Positions 24,218 through 35,100 of a stretch of 64,000 nucleotides of DNA are shown one piece after another (position 1 is the stretch's first letter; every line of letters begins with the position of its first letter). A model generated the notes under the pieces. The model ran no database searches and was not told the DNA's origin. It worked only from the letters and a program-made list of their open reading frames with translations. Both the position numbers and the translations under genes were made by a program. Origin of the DNA: Orthonyx spaldingii (taxonomy: Eukaryota > Chordata > Aves > Passeriformes > Orthonychidae); contig VZTJ01002648.1 in NCBI GenBank assembly GCA_013397795.1, forward strand, positions 372,001 through 436,000, written 5' to 3'.

Positions 24218-24236
24218 TTCTGGTTTCATTTGTCAG
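24196..24236. repeat. Short tandem duplication (19-mer, period 22)
   Basis: 'ttctggtttcatttgtcag' occurs at 24196-24214 and again at 24218-24236, exactly. The second copy runs into the CR1 body. Confidence 0.9.
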
Positions 24237-24440
24237 GAGAAATATCTTCACCTGAAGGGTGATGTAGCACTGGAACAGGCTTTGCCAGGAAGAGGCTGAG
24301 TAACCATTCCCAGATGTGTTTCCAGGATTTAGTGGCACTCAGGGACATGGTTCAGTGGTGGATTGGCAGTGCTGGCTTAGCAGTTAGAGGTTGAATTTGA
24401 TGGCCTTAAAGGGTTTTCCAAACCAAACGATTTGTGATTC
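24218..24440 (+). mobile_element. CR1: CR1 LINE 3' fragment, plus strand
   Basis: The plus strand follows the CR1 3' region in order: 'gaaatatcttcacctgaagg', 'gcactggaacaggctttgcc', a stretch like 'gggacatggttcagtggtgg', 'ggcagtgctggcttagcagt', 'gttgaatttgatggccttaa' and 'gggttttccaaaccaaacga', then a degenerate 'tttgtgattc' tail. It is 5'-truncated and diverged, and has no coding capacity. A 22-bp-period duplication lies across its 5' edge. Confidence 0.85.
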
Positions 24441-25019
24441 CCTTCTGTAGGGTCAGAGCCATTGAGGCAGGGCAGGGTTTGCATTACCTGTGCTAAAGAC
24501 AATGACATTTGTCTTCTGGTGAATATCCTGCACCTGGCCTGCAATCTGTGTGAATAGGACATTTATGATTGAAGATTCAAGAAATAGGTGTGAGGTTCTT
24601 CCCACTACCTCTGCGTAGAGGAGTTATACACGACCTTGTTTGTGTAAACATCGAAGTTTTATTTTCCCGGGTAAGGGGGGGAAACAAGGTTAAAAAGAAG
24701 ACATTTTCTCAAAGTTCAGCTCATATGAGTAAGCCAGAAAGGCAGGAGGTTAACTTCTTTATCACACAGAACATTTCATATTAACATTCTTTACATCTCT
24801 GTAAATTATGAGCTTTAAATGATCTATCAAATGATTTATTTTCAGAAACAATATTTTATATGTCTGTTATAATTTGTACCTCTTTTAACCTCATTAAAAC
24901 CCAAGGAGATCTCTTTTTTATGGCCAAGGGAATAGTGAAGGACAAAGCAGTGTCTGTCATTTTAATCTAGGAAAGCAAAAGAGTTCTGCAAGTCATCTCT
25001 ACTGAGAGCTATAATTGGT
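24441..25019. other. Non-coding stretch, no gene seen
   Basis: Frames are at most 71 codons and no repeat was recognised. A short G run (ggggggg) lies at about 24674. Confidence 0.55.
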
Positions 25020-25320
25020 GTGTGGTGAGTCTCATGCATTACCGTTGTGATGAGAATTAAAGCACACTGGATCAGCTAATTAGGACTTTACAAAAGTCTT
25101 ATATAGCAACCCCAAAAATTAATTGGAAAAATATTTATATGATAATGTTATACCAGGATATTCAAGGGCTTCTAATTACTTCATTTCATTTGTTTCACTT
25201 TTTCCTTTTGCTTTCTCAGCAAAACTGGCAATTTGCATTTATTCACGCAGTCTCTAAAAGGTGCTGATGACATATTGCTGTAGGCATGTGTGCTGTATTT
25301 GACAAGGGTATATTTTATTG
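25020..25320. promoter_or_regulatory. Candidate conserved non-coding block with homeodomain and octamer sites
   Basis: CTAATTAG (a palindromic homeodomain site) lies at 25076-25083, with 'ttaattgg' near 25118, 'ctaattac' near 25172 and an exact POU octamer ATTTGCAT at 25231-25238. The sequence is non-repetitive and has no coding frame. The combination is typical of neural or developmental enhancers, but this is inferred from motifs only. Confidence 0.3.
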
Positions 25321-27219
25321 TCAAATTTACCAGATGTTACCTTATATTGTGAAATTGTCTCCATTGTTAGAGGTGGATTATCATTCAGTCACCTAAAGTT
25401 CCTCCTGTCCTGGTTCCAGAATTTGAGCATTAAATGTTTTTGAGCATTAGAGATATATGTGCTAAGGAACCGTGCTTTGGTTTCACTTTTACAGCTGATT
25501 GCATTATTGAAATTAAACTTTCAAAGTGCTCCTGCAGAATTCAAACTTTTCATATCTCTTCTACTTTTGCTTTAAAAAGAACCTATTATTGATAAAAATA
25601 AAGCTGTAAGACAGTTAAAAGTTGCTAAGTGAGAACAGTAGCACTTATGTATCACATAAGCATTAAAAGCAAGATAATCTGCCACATAAGACATTTTTCT
25701 TGTCAGGTATATGGGTGAATACTTTGACAAAGCACAGTAATCTTAATTTCAGCTTGCATTTTGCAGTAGTTGTTTATATCATTTTAATACAAATATATGG
25801 TATTTGGGGATTTTTTTGTAAATGTATTGGTTGGGAAAAGTAAAAAATTCCATTCATGTGAGCTTTTGTGGGGAAAAAATAGTTCATAACTTTTCAAGAA
25901 ATTATATGAGCGGTAATCAGAGTGCCTAGTTTTAAATGGGGGAGAAATAATATTTTGAAAATTCCATCTGATGCTTAGGACCATGTCACTGTGTGCTTAT
26001 GTGAATTTTTAGATTATTTTTTGGGTTATTCTTGTGCTGTCAGTATAGCCTGTGATAAATAATGAAAGAGCAAGACCTTATTGTATGGCTGAATTTCATT
26101 GGTACTATGAGGATTATGCATTTAAATGTTGGAGTATCGGGTTTGTGTTTCTCATGTGGATAGTGAAGGATTTAAGATGTCAGTAATTTCTCATCTCCTT
26201 GCTTTTAAGCATACATGTTTTGTAAATTATGTTATCTAAAGCTACAGTCACTAAGCAGCTTTTACTGATTTTTAATATTTTTTTTTCATTTATATTTTTT
26301 TTTCAAAATTGTATGGCATTTTATTAGATTCTGTTTGTAGGTTTGGGTTTTTTAGTAGTTTGTTCTTTGGGGAATTTTTTTGGGTTTTTTGTTTGTTTTT
26401 GTTGTGTGTTTTTGAATTTGTAGATTAGATAAACATCTATTAATTAGACTTGTAATGACTGATCAGCAAAAGAGTATCTGAACCAACATATTGAAATTAA
26501 TGCAGAAGAAAGAGAACAAGAAAGGATTTACTTTATCTGTAGGAAATAGCCACCTTTCTTGATCTTAAAGGAGGGAATAGATTTTAAAGGTTACTTCTGT
26601 AAATCGATTTGGTTTGACATTATGACAGATGCTTGACATGTTATCATCTGAAAACCATCTAAAGTCAGAGTTGGTGCAGCACTTAGTGGCTTTCTGTCCA
26701 CTTAGGTAAGATGAGAATTTTGAAGACCTGCAGAAACAGGGAGCAGAGCTCATCATGTTTTAAGATTCCTTTGAAAACTCAGTGCTGAGTATATACCCAG
26801 AGTAAACAGGAGTACTTTGGGGCTGAGTTTTTTCTAAGCTTTTGACGTTGATCTGGTTTCCCCCAATGGTCCTTACCTGTCCCCAGTCTCAACTCTGTTG
26901 TTCTGCTCTTGTCCACAAAGGTATCAATTAGGCAGCAGTGCACTCTAAGTTTGAAGAACTCTGTGAACAAGTTAAGCTCAGGTATTTTACAGCCCCCAAG
27001 AAAAGCTTTTGGGTAAGGCAGTGCAGGGTTGGTGACGGCAGCAGTTGTTGACACTGAGACAGGAGCTCTTGAAATACAAGGGAGAAGCTGATGGAGCAAT
27101 GAAATGAAAGTGTGTACAGTGTGCTCTGCACTTGTCATCAGCACCTTCCTATAACAGCTCTAACTTGTTAACTTTTATGTCAACTGTAACAGGTAATTCT
27201 CCATTTTATTTGTTTCTAG
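25321..27219. other. Non-coding stretch with G/T-rich tract
   Basis: A G/T-only-rich tract lies at about 26340-26420, with units such as gggtttttt and gttttg. A minus-strand frame of 121 codons (26779-27144) has no recognisable domain. No named repeat. Confidence 0.5.
26340..26420 (+). repeat. G/T-rich low-complexity tract
   Basis: About 80 nt on the plus strand are almost devoid of C and poor in A, with runs of T broken by GGG and GTTT units. It is one of several similar tracts in the window. Confidence 0.7.
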
Positions 27220-27349
27220 GGGTTTTTCTGCTGTGCTCTCAGACTATGGCTGGCTGGCCTGCAGGCAGGGAGCTGCCTCTGGATTGTCCTCCCTGGGCCA
27301 TGTTGGATCCCTGCAGCCTCCATGGCTGCTGGAAGGCTCCCTGGGATGG
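27220..27349 (+). other. Weak candidate exon (130 nt)
   Basis: The segment is bounded by an acceptor-like 'ttttatttgtttctag' ending at 27219 and a strong donor-like 'ggatgg/gtgagtg' at 27349/27350. It is GC-richer than its flanks and open in at least one plus-strand frame. The encoded peptide is not recognised, and both strands show overlapping open frames here, as expected from base composition. If real it would more likely belong to a non-coding transcript. Splice-like pairs arise by chance in 64 kb, so confidence is low. Confidence 0.2.
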
Positions 27350-29019
27350 GTGAGTGAAGGCAGGGGCAGCAGGGGAAGCCTGACAGTCACATCTGACATG
27401 TGGCAGGGTCTGGGACAGACTGCACTGTTCGGTTCCAGCGTTAAATGAGGAAATCTGAAGGGAAGGTCCTGTTCTGTGCTTGCAACACCTTGAGGATAAG
27501 TGTGTCCCCCTTCCCACTTTTGTTTCAAGTTTTTTTCCTGTAGTTCATGGTTCCTGCCTGTAGTCTGTCATGGGGAAACTTAAGCTTTAGGTTTTCAGCT
27601 TCTGTGGGTCTGATGTCTGTAAGCAAAAAAGTGAAGGCACAGATACATCAAAGCTGGGGATTGCTGAAGGCTGGATCAGAGAGACTTTCTTCCATATTTG
27701 AGGTAGTCTGTGTGACAATCTGGCAGATATCTGGCAGATAGGGAGGACTGGAAGCTCTCTTTCTTTGCATAGCTCTGCACATCAGCAAACTGAAATGTTT
27801 GAAAATTGATTGTGTCCACATGGAAAATATTTGAATTCACTTAAAACTTCCAGTAGCTTTATTCAGTAACTGAGGTTTAGTCTTTCCTGGAATATTTGGT
27901 TAGTATCAAGCCCAGATGCCAATTCTTTGCAGAGTTAAAACTGGAGAAAATAATCTGGGGTCCTGAACACGAACTGAACTGTAGTCAAATTTTGTCCATG
28001 TAACAGACAAGTAAATGACTTCTGCCATTCCTTTCACTATCTGTGACAAATTAAATGAGCTGCAAATAACTTTGTCCATCTGTGAGAAGGAAAATAGGCC
28101 TACAGCTATTTTTAAAAGTTTGTGCAAGTACTAGGGTACATTGACTAAATTAGTTTTAGGATAGAAATGGATTCTAAGCATTTGCACAACAGAGTAAAAT
28201 GTACTTTTGCTGTCAAACATTCTGGTGATAACTGATAAGGAAATAAATGTCAGTATGATTCAGAATAAGCTGTTTGCAAGACAATAAAGAAGAAAGAATT
28301 GCTTTTAAAAAGCAAGTTGCTCAGTTTCCTGCTACATTATTCTCATGTTAATGCCAAAAAAGCGAAGTTACTGGGTGTTGCCACACAAACTGTGTTTTTA
28401 GCTTGTCAAACTGTTCAAGTTAGATCACCTTGTAAAACCAACTATTATACTCTCAGTTTTGCCTGCCTATTCCAAAATGAATCGCCTTTCAGGGATCTTA
28501 GCAGTGTTGTCAGCAACTTCTTTTCTGTCCCCAGGCAGGTTCTGTGGTACAGCACGCTGGTGCAGTCTGTGGAGAAAAGCTGTGCTTTGAATTAAGGACA
28601 CTCCTGTTGTTCCCTTTGCAACTTGTATAATTTCATTGAAAAATCTCTGGTTCTTCTAGCGTGATATCGTCACAATGTCAGAAAAGATGGAGAATTCACT
28701 GCTCGGTTTTAACTGGAAACAAGGGCCATTTGTAAATGGCCATTTTTACTCCTCCTTCTACCAGAACTACTTTCATGGAATACTCCTAAGACATTGTATT
28801 AGGGTGAGAAGCAGCATAGAGGAGGAACACATGGTTTTTATTATGCAATAAGTAAGAATTTCAGCTGTGTTTAGTGCATGTGAAGGGTCTTATCAGCTGC
28901 TATACTAAATAAACTTTCTTTTGATGTAGTCCCAATTGCCTTTATTATAGGCTCCAGAACAGTTCTTGTCACTTGCCAGTTCCTCTACCATTATGTTAAA
29001 AGAATATTTCCAGGTGAGG
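27350..29019. other. Non-coding stretch; one short inverted repeat
   Basis: No gene recognised. GGCCATTT-gt-AAATGGCC (28724-28741) forms an inverted repeat whose arms resemble YY1 cores (GCCAT / ATGGC). A small direct repeat of 'tctggcagata' occurs near 27718-27741. Confidence 0.5.
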
Positions 29020-29110
29020 ATCATCCTCTTAATTAACAACCCCCTTGCTCATAAATTTAATGATTATTTTATAATCCGATTAATCTCCTTGCAAGGTTAC
29101 CCAGAGCTGG
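29020..29110. promoter_or_regulatory. Candidate regulatory block with K50-type homeodomain dimer site
   Basis: TAATCCGATTA at 29072-29082 is an exact TAAT-3 nt-ATTA palindrome-like site. With the CC/GG core next to TAAT it fits the known preference of K50 paired-class homeodomains (Goosecoid, Otx and Pitx type) binding as dimers. TTAATTAA lies at 29029-29036, and further ATTA cores lie at 29058-29066. The block is non-repetitive. Regulatory function is inferred. Confidence 0.35.
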
Positions 29111-31939
29111 TTTTTTCTGCCTTCCCTTGAAGAATGGCTTTATTTGGGACTGTTTCCTATGTGTGGATTTACAGAATCAATCTTAGGGTGTTAAACTGTG
29201 ACCTCTGTCCAACACTACAGTCATGCACTTAATTGTAACTGTGTAAGTACTTTTTTAGACTTCAGTGGCAATGATTAGTTGTTTAAAGCATGCAATTGGG
29301 AATAATTGATATGGTGTGGCATAGGGTTTAAGTCTGAGTCAGAAGCACATAAATATTGCGAGTCTTGAATAAACAGAAGTTAATTTAACAAAAAAAAAAT
29401 TGTAGTAGGGAAATTGATTTTGGGGTGTGCTTTATTGATATGGTAAAGTTGATATCAGGGAACCTAACAAATTATAAGGCCAATATAGTCCAGAAACATT
29501 GTGTGGAGTGGTTGGGTAGGTAGGGAAAGAAAAGGAGAAAACAGAAAAAGACACCCTCGTTGTTAAGTCCATTAAGCAGCCTTAATGCCTGCTGCCCACA
29601 GCTTTCTCACTGGTTCCTTTATTCCAGTTTATTTATTTATTATTTCTCTCCCAGCCTGTGCTATGGGATTAGTGCCTGTTTTAAATGCAGGTTTACACCT
29701 GGGCTCTGACCTGTCTCTTTGGACATTCTCTGCAGTTGGATTTTTCGTTCCAAGCCATTGCCTTTGTGTTCCAGTGAACGTTTTTTCCTTTGTATGCAGA
29801 GCTTTGTTTTGAACCTTCTTGCTTAAACTTGGTCCTTGCCTTTGAACCAAGCTTTTGTCTCAGCCCTTTGCCAGGTCTTGCTGGCAGAGTGTCCCAGTCT
29901 TTACGTGACAGTGTGGCCCTGAGTCAAGTTGCAAGTCTGTCCTTGTCCCAACACTGTTGTCATGAGCAGCAGTGACTCCCCAGATTTTCTTTGGATATTG
30001 TATCTCAGTCCTTACTAGGCCAGTTGTTTTAACATTCCGTTCCTTCCTGTCTTTTTAAAAGCTAAAGCCGTTGAAGGCATTTCTTGGAGTCCAGCATTCC
30101 TGCCTTCCCTTTGGGAGGTCATTATTTGCTAAGAATCATCCATGCACTTGATTTGGCACAGAACAAAAGGAGTCAATGATCATCTTGTTTAATGGTTGAG
30201 GAAATACAAAGCACGACAGCCTCTGAGACCTAAGAAGGGCTCTGTATCAAAGAACCATGCTATTTTTCAGTTGTTGAGTAGTAGGCATAAAGCTTTCTTT
30301 TGCTTTGCTGTTTTTGGCATGACTGTGTGTTAGGGCACTGCTGAAGAAGCTGTTTGCTATGTTCTGAAATGCTCAGCAGTTTATGCAAGGCACTGTAATG
30401 CAATGGATTTTTGTTTTGCCATCCCATTTATAAAAGAATTCCTGTATGTTCTGTGTGCAGTGCGTGCAGGCTACCTGTGTTCAAAGAATGCTCTAAGAAA
30501 TCCCAATATTTGCTCTGCTGGCAGTGCACTGCTCTGTCACTGGGTGTCAGCTCAGGAGCCATTTTGTGCTCTTGTGACAATTTTATCTGTAATGCTTCGC
30601 TTGGCAAGAAGCCTTGCTGGGCCACGGTGATTCCCTTGTGTGTCACCTTGTCGTCTTAGAGTACCACATCATCGTGTGGCTCTCCATGCTCTTCTCCCCT
30701 GACAGCAGCTGAAAGTGCCTTTCATCTGAAACATGACTTCTGCAGGACAAATGGTCACCTGAGTAAACAAAACAATCTGTGTTTCCTGCAGCACCTATTT
30801 TGTTTTCTATTAATTTAAAACTTATTCTGTGACTTGACTAGGAGAAATATCCCGAGTAGCACTCCCTGGTGAAAGGTTTAAACAGTTCCTACAGGAGAAC
30901 CATATTTGTAAATTCACGAGTTTATATTTGACTGTGCCAAAGCAGTCTTGTTCAGTAATACAAGATATTCTGCACTGCTAACAAAAAAAAAAAATGCAGG
31001 TTCTCTAAAGTTTGGAAGCATCTCCAGGTATCTCTGTAGGCCATGGAATGTGCTTCTGGTCTCCTTGTACATGAAAGGGAAGGAGAACAGTGAAGACTCA
31101 TCTGTGTTGTTCTCAATCCTAAATATGTTAATAATGTGATGGTTTTGGTCTGGGTTCTTTTGGTTTGGGGTTTTTTAAATTTTTTTTTTTTTTGGTGTCA
31201 ACAAGTAAAGATGCCAGTGCAGAATTTGCAAGTAATACATAACAGATGGTCTTGATCTTTTAAATTGCTTGAGGCTGGAACATCATAGTATTCTTATATA
31301 TGGATCAGTATCTAGGGAGAAAAGAGGCTCATTTGGTTAGGAAATGCATCTTCAGATAAAACCAAATTACACTTACCTTGGCTGCTTGAATGCCAGTATC
31401 ATATGAAACAAAAGACAACAATAATAAGTAGATTATTTATGCATATATTTGTGGTGGAAAAGGGAGAAGGTGACAGTCTTGGAATTGTTTTTCGTTTGCA
31501 ATGGTTGTTTAGCTCAATGGAAAGTAAAATGAGAGATGATTTTAAGACAATCTTTGTACTTAATTGTAAAATATTTATTGAAGGTGATCACACAGAAAAA
31601 GCTCATCAAGATATGCAGTTTTTAGGAGAAATATCCTATATCATGATTTTGTATACTGAGGAGTAGTTAAGTAATTTTTTTTTTTTTTTGTCCCTTCTGT
31701 AAATGAATGTAAATCCCAGGTACCAGTAACCTTCTTTATTACATTGCCCTTCTCTGTCCTATATACAGAGGTTCTAGGAAAGCAATTTTTGTAATTTCCC
31801 AACTGAGACTTAGGATAGAGTGAGGGGAGAGAACAGTGGCTTCTCTTTTCTCCCCTGCTGCAATCAGAAGGAAATCAGTGAGGGTTTTCCTCTCTTACAT
31901 GTGACTCTAGTTTGTGGAGACACAGGAGACAATGAATGA
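29111..31939. other. Non-coding stretch; G/T-rich and poly(T) tracts
   Basis: A slightly GC-richer region at 29580-30000 has overlapping open frames on both strands and no recognisable product. A G/T-rich tract with a 14-nt T run lies at 31141-31196 and another T run at about 31674-31689. No named transposon was recognised. Confidence 0.5.
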
Positions 31940-32170
31940 CACACTGACATTAGAATTTTTCAAGGATTAATTAAAATCTCATGGAGATTCATTGAGCTGA
32001 GCACTAAATTCTCTTACATCTCTTTTCACACATTACAGCCTGATTAACCACACAGCCCATAATAACCGTGGCTGTTACTCTGGATTGTTCCAATCAGACA
32101 GATCTTAGAGCCCCTCAGTACCCCTTAGGTCTGATAGAGATGTGATTTACTGAATGCCTAAATAGAGTTG
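31940..32170. promoter_or_regulatory. Candidate conserved non-coding block
   Basis: Non-repetitive sequence with a RUNX-type AACCACA at 32046-32052 next to a gattaa core, plus several ATTA/ATTG cores and 'caatcagac' near 32090. No coding frame. The call rests on texture and motifs only. Confidence 0.22.
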
Positions 32171-35100
32171 CAGATTTACTGATAGGCTGTATGGGAGCTA
32201 AAGGAGATATTACAGAAAATGTAACTTATTTTTTAAGATTGGTAAATAATAGCTTCCTGTATAATTGAATGACTGACCATAGTACAGAAAAAGCCAATTA
32301 GCCCTGTATGTAAAAAATTGAAACAAAACCTGTGGACATAAAAGGAAAGGCTTCTGTGGGCCTTCAGGTTCTTCCTTTTCGCTCTGAAACAATACACAGA
32401 ACATTCTGGGTGCAGGTTTCACAAAATAAACCGTGCACAAGCCATTGCCCGCTCAGCCTTCGGCTCAGTTGGGTCTCTTGAGAAGTGACTGCTGTGATGA
32501 GCAGAGCCCTCCCTTTCGCAGGGTTCAGAGAGAAAGCAGCCTGGTACAGTGCCAGCTTTCCTCAAACACACAGGTAATGAACCCTGAAGGGGGAAGAAAA
32601 TACCAGCAGATATTCAGTGGTTAGGTATGCCCGTACCAGAGCACCAGTTTTGTCAGAGTGTGCGGTAGTTTTGTTCCCTGCATTGCTGTGTGCTTGGCAT
32701 TGAGAGGAGATAAAACATAATTTACTTGCTGCCCGAGGCAAATCCATCTAAGCACCGTATCATATAAAAATTCGGTACAATATTGCCATTGCTGTTCATG
32801 TGTTTTAAATGTGATGAAATACATTCACCCCTCAGAGTTCCTGTGTGACAGGCAAAGTCAACTCAATGTTTTCTGTGAAGCTGATGATGCACTGTAAGCA
32901 GCCATTTTAACAAGGGAGAATTACGACATAAAACATTTTCCCGTGCTTTTGAGGGTTTTTCATTTAATATTTACCTATATTCAGTGCATAGATTTTCCTT
33001 GATTGTGCCCAGGAGGGGGAAAGTATTTTCACAGTAACTAATGGTTTTTGTAATTCTGGTCAAATTGATGTTTTCTTCACACTGAAGTAACGAGAAGGAC
33101 AGATATTGACAATAGATACTGGAAAGTAGGACCGTGAAAAAGGCAGAAATATGAAGAGAAATAGCAGCACTGATCAAATGAGATCAGCTGTCTCTTTCAG
33201 TTTTAACCTAACTCAGAGCTGGATTCCAGGGAATAATGAATGTGCAGAGAACCTCCTGTTAAGAATACTGGGTGTACCTAAGACTCAGCAAAACAGGGAA
33301 GCAGGTGAACTGGTTTGGTTTGGGGAAACAAGCCCTCTGAAGCTCTGGAATTAGTGGGGGAGATGGACTATTGTGAACATTGGGGTAAATCTGAGAAAAT
33401 AAATAATTTTATGGTTAAAAAGTAGTTTTCTCATGATAGCTTTTATCGGGGTAGGACATGTTTCCCTGGTAATGAAGAACATGGTTGCAACCAAAAAGAT
33501 AATTTTCACTTTTTCTACTCCTTTTGAAATACTCAATCATAATTTTCTTAATATCTCTACACAGAAAATGACAAAACAATATAAGCTTGTACAGTCACCT
33601 TGAACTTGGCTGCTCTTCTTAGATCTTCAAGTTTCCTTTGTGATTGTACCACCCTGGGACAATTCAGTCACCAAATACATTAGCCTGCTCTCTTCCTTCT
33701 TCTGCCTAACAGGTTCCAGCCTAAATAAACAACAGATTTGTGAGGGGATAGCTGTTCTAGCTGTTCTAATGCCTGCATTGAGCAGTGTCCAGTTTGAAGG
33801 CAGCAGCTGAAAAGCTGAAGCAGCTTTAACAAAGATGCAGAGTTAAAAGTGCTGTGCCTTTGCTCCTGACAAGGCTTGACAGCTGACTGCTGACGAAACA
33901 CTGCCCTCCCTACCCCAGGAAGCTCTGAGTCAGCCTAGAATTAAGAAGAGCCTTCAAAGCAGCCAGAACTTCAGAGCTGTGCTGCACAAGTGGGAGGTGC
34001 TGGTTTGGAATCAGGAAGGGAGGCAGCTTTGGCAGGCAAGGGATGCTCTCTGTGACTGATCCTTTGGGCACACATGGCTGCTGCCAATGCCTCCTGGGGT
34101 ACTGAGGGGTTTCTACTGGTGAGAGAGATCCTTTGAAGGGAGTTGCTCCCCTTACGTGTCATTTAGGCAATGAACTCTAATAATAAACAGGCAAGGAGAG
34201 CTCTCTTTCTTACTTGGGGTATCCAGAGTGTTTTTCCACTATGACTCAGTGAGGTGCAAGAAAACAATAGAGAAACCAAGGTAAAGATGCGTTTTTCTCT
34301 GGCTTGCATTGATTCATTTAAAATGGTGAAAAGACAAGTGAGGGGAATCAACTGATAAAAATTGAGGGACAGAAGTGCTTAGTGGTACTTCTAGAGTAAG
34401 GGCAAGCGTGTCAGAAATGTCATGAAGTTATTGAAAAAAATTGCTGCCTTTAACATCACAGGATGGGAAAACATTTAAATGTAGGACTTCAGAATATGAA
34501 CACAACCATTAGATTGATAATTCATCTTTTTATTCACCAAAGAAAATTCATTTCTCTCTTGCAAGGGAAAGCAAGACCTCTCAGTATTGGACAAACTAGG
34601 GATTATTGAAGTAATGAGAAAAAAATTCTCCTTTTAATCAGAAAATCCTCATTCCTATAAGAAAAATCCTTGGTGCTGCACAGACCATAATACCTTGTCT
34701 ATGTTATCTGCAGTGATGGCTTAGATGGAACTTTTTGTGGTTATTGCCACAAAAAGGACTTCCAACACATCTTTATGTTAAAATTAGTATGCCTCAGGTC
34801 AATCTGCATACAACCAGCAGCTGGACAGCTGATTCACTTCATCCTTGCCAATCCTGGCTGCTTTCTGTGGCTAATTAAATCAACTTCTCATCGCTGCTTC
34901 TCCTGCTCAACTTAGGAGTTGTATCTTCTGGTCTTTTAAATAATTAATTTTCTTCAAAATATGAACTGTGACTCCAAGACCCAAACCTCAGGGATTTTTC
35001 GTACCTTGAAGGAATAGATTTTAAACAGTTTTCTTTGTGACCCACATGCCCTGAATACAGCTGAAGTACAATGAGAGCTAAATGAAAAAAGCAAGAGTGA

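Noticed and set aside
26779..27144. 121-codon minus-strand frame with a second overlapping frame
   Set aside because: No family resemblance that I can name; two overlapping frames on the same strand suggest composition, not coding.
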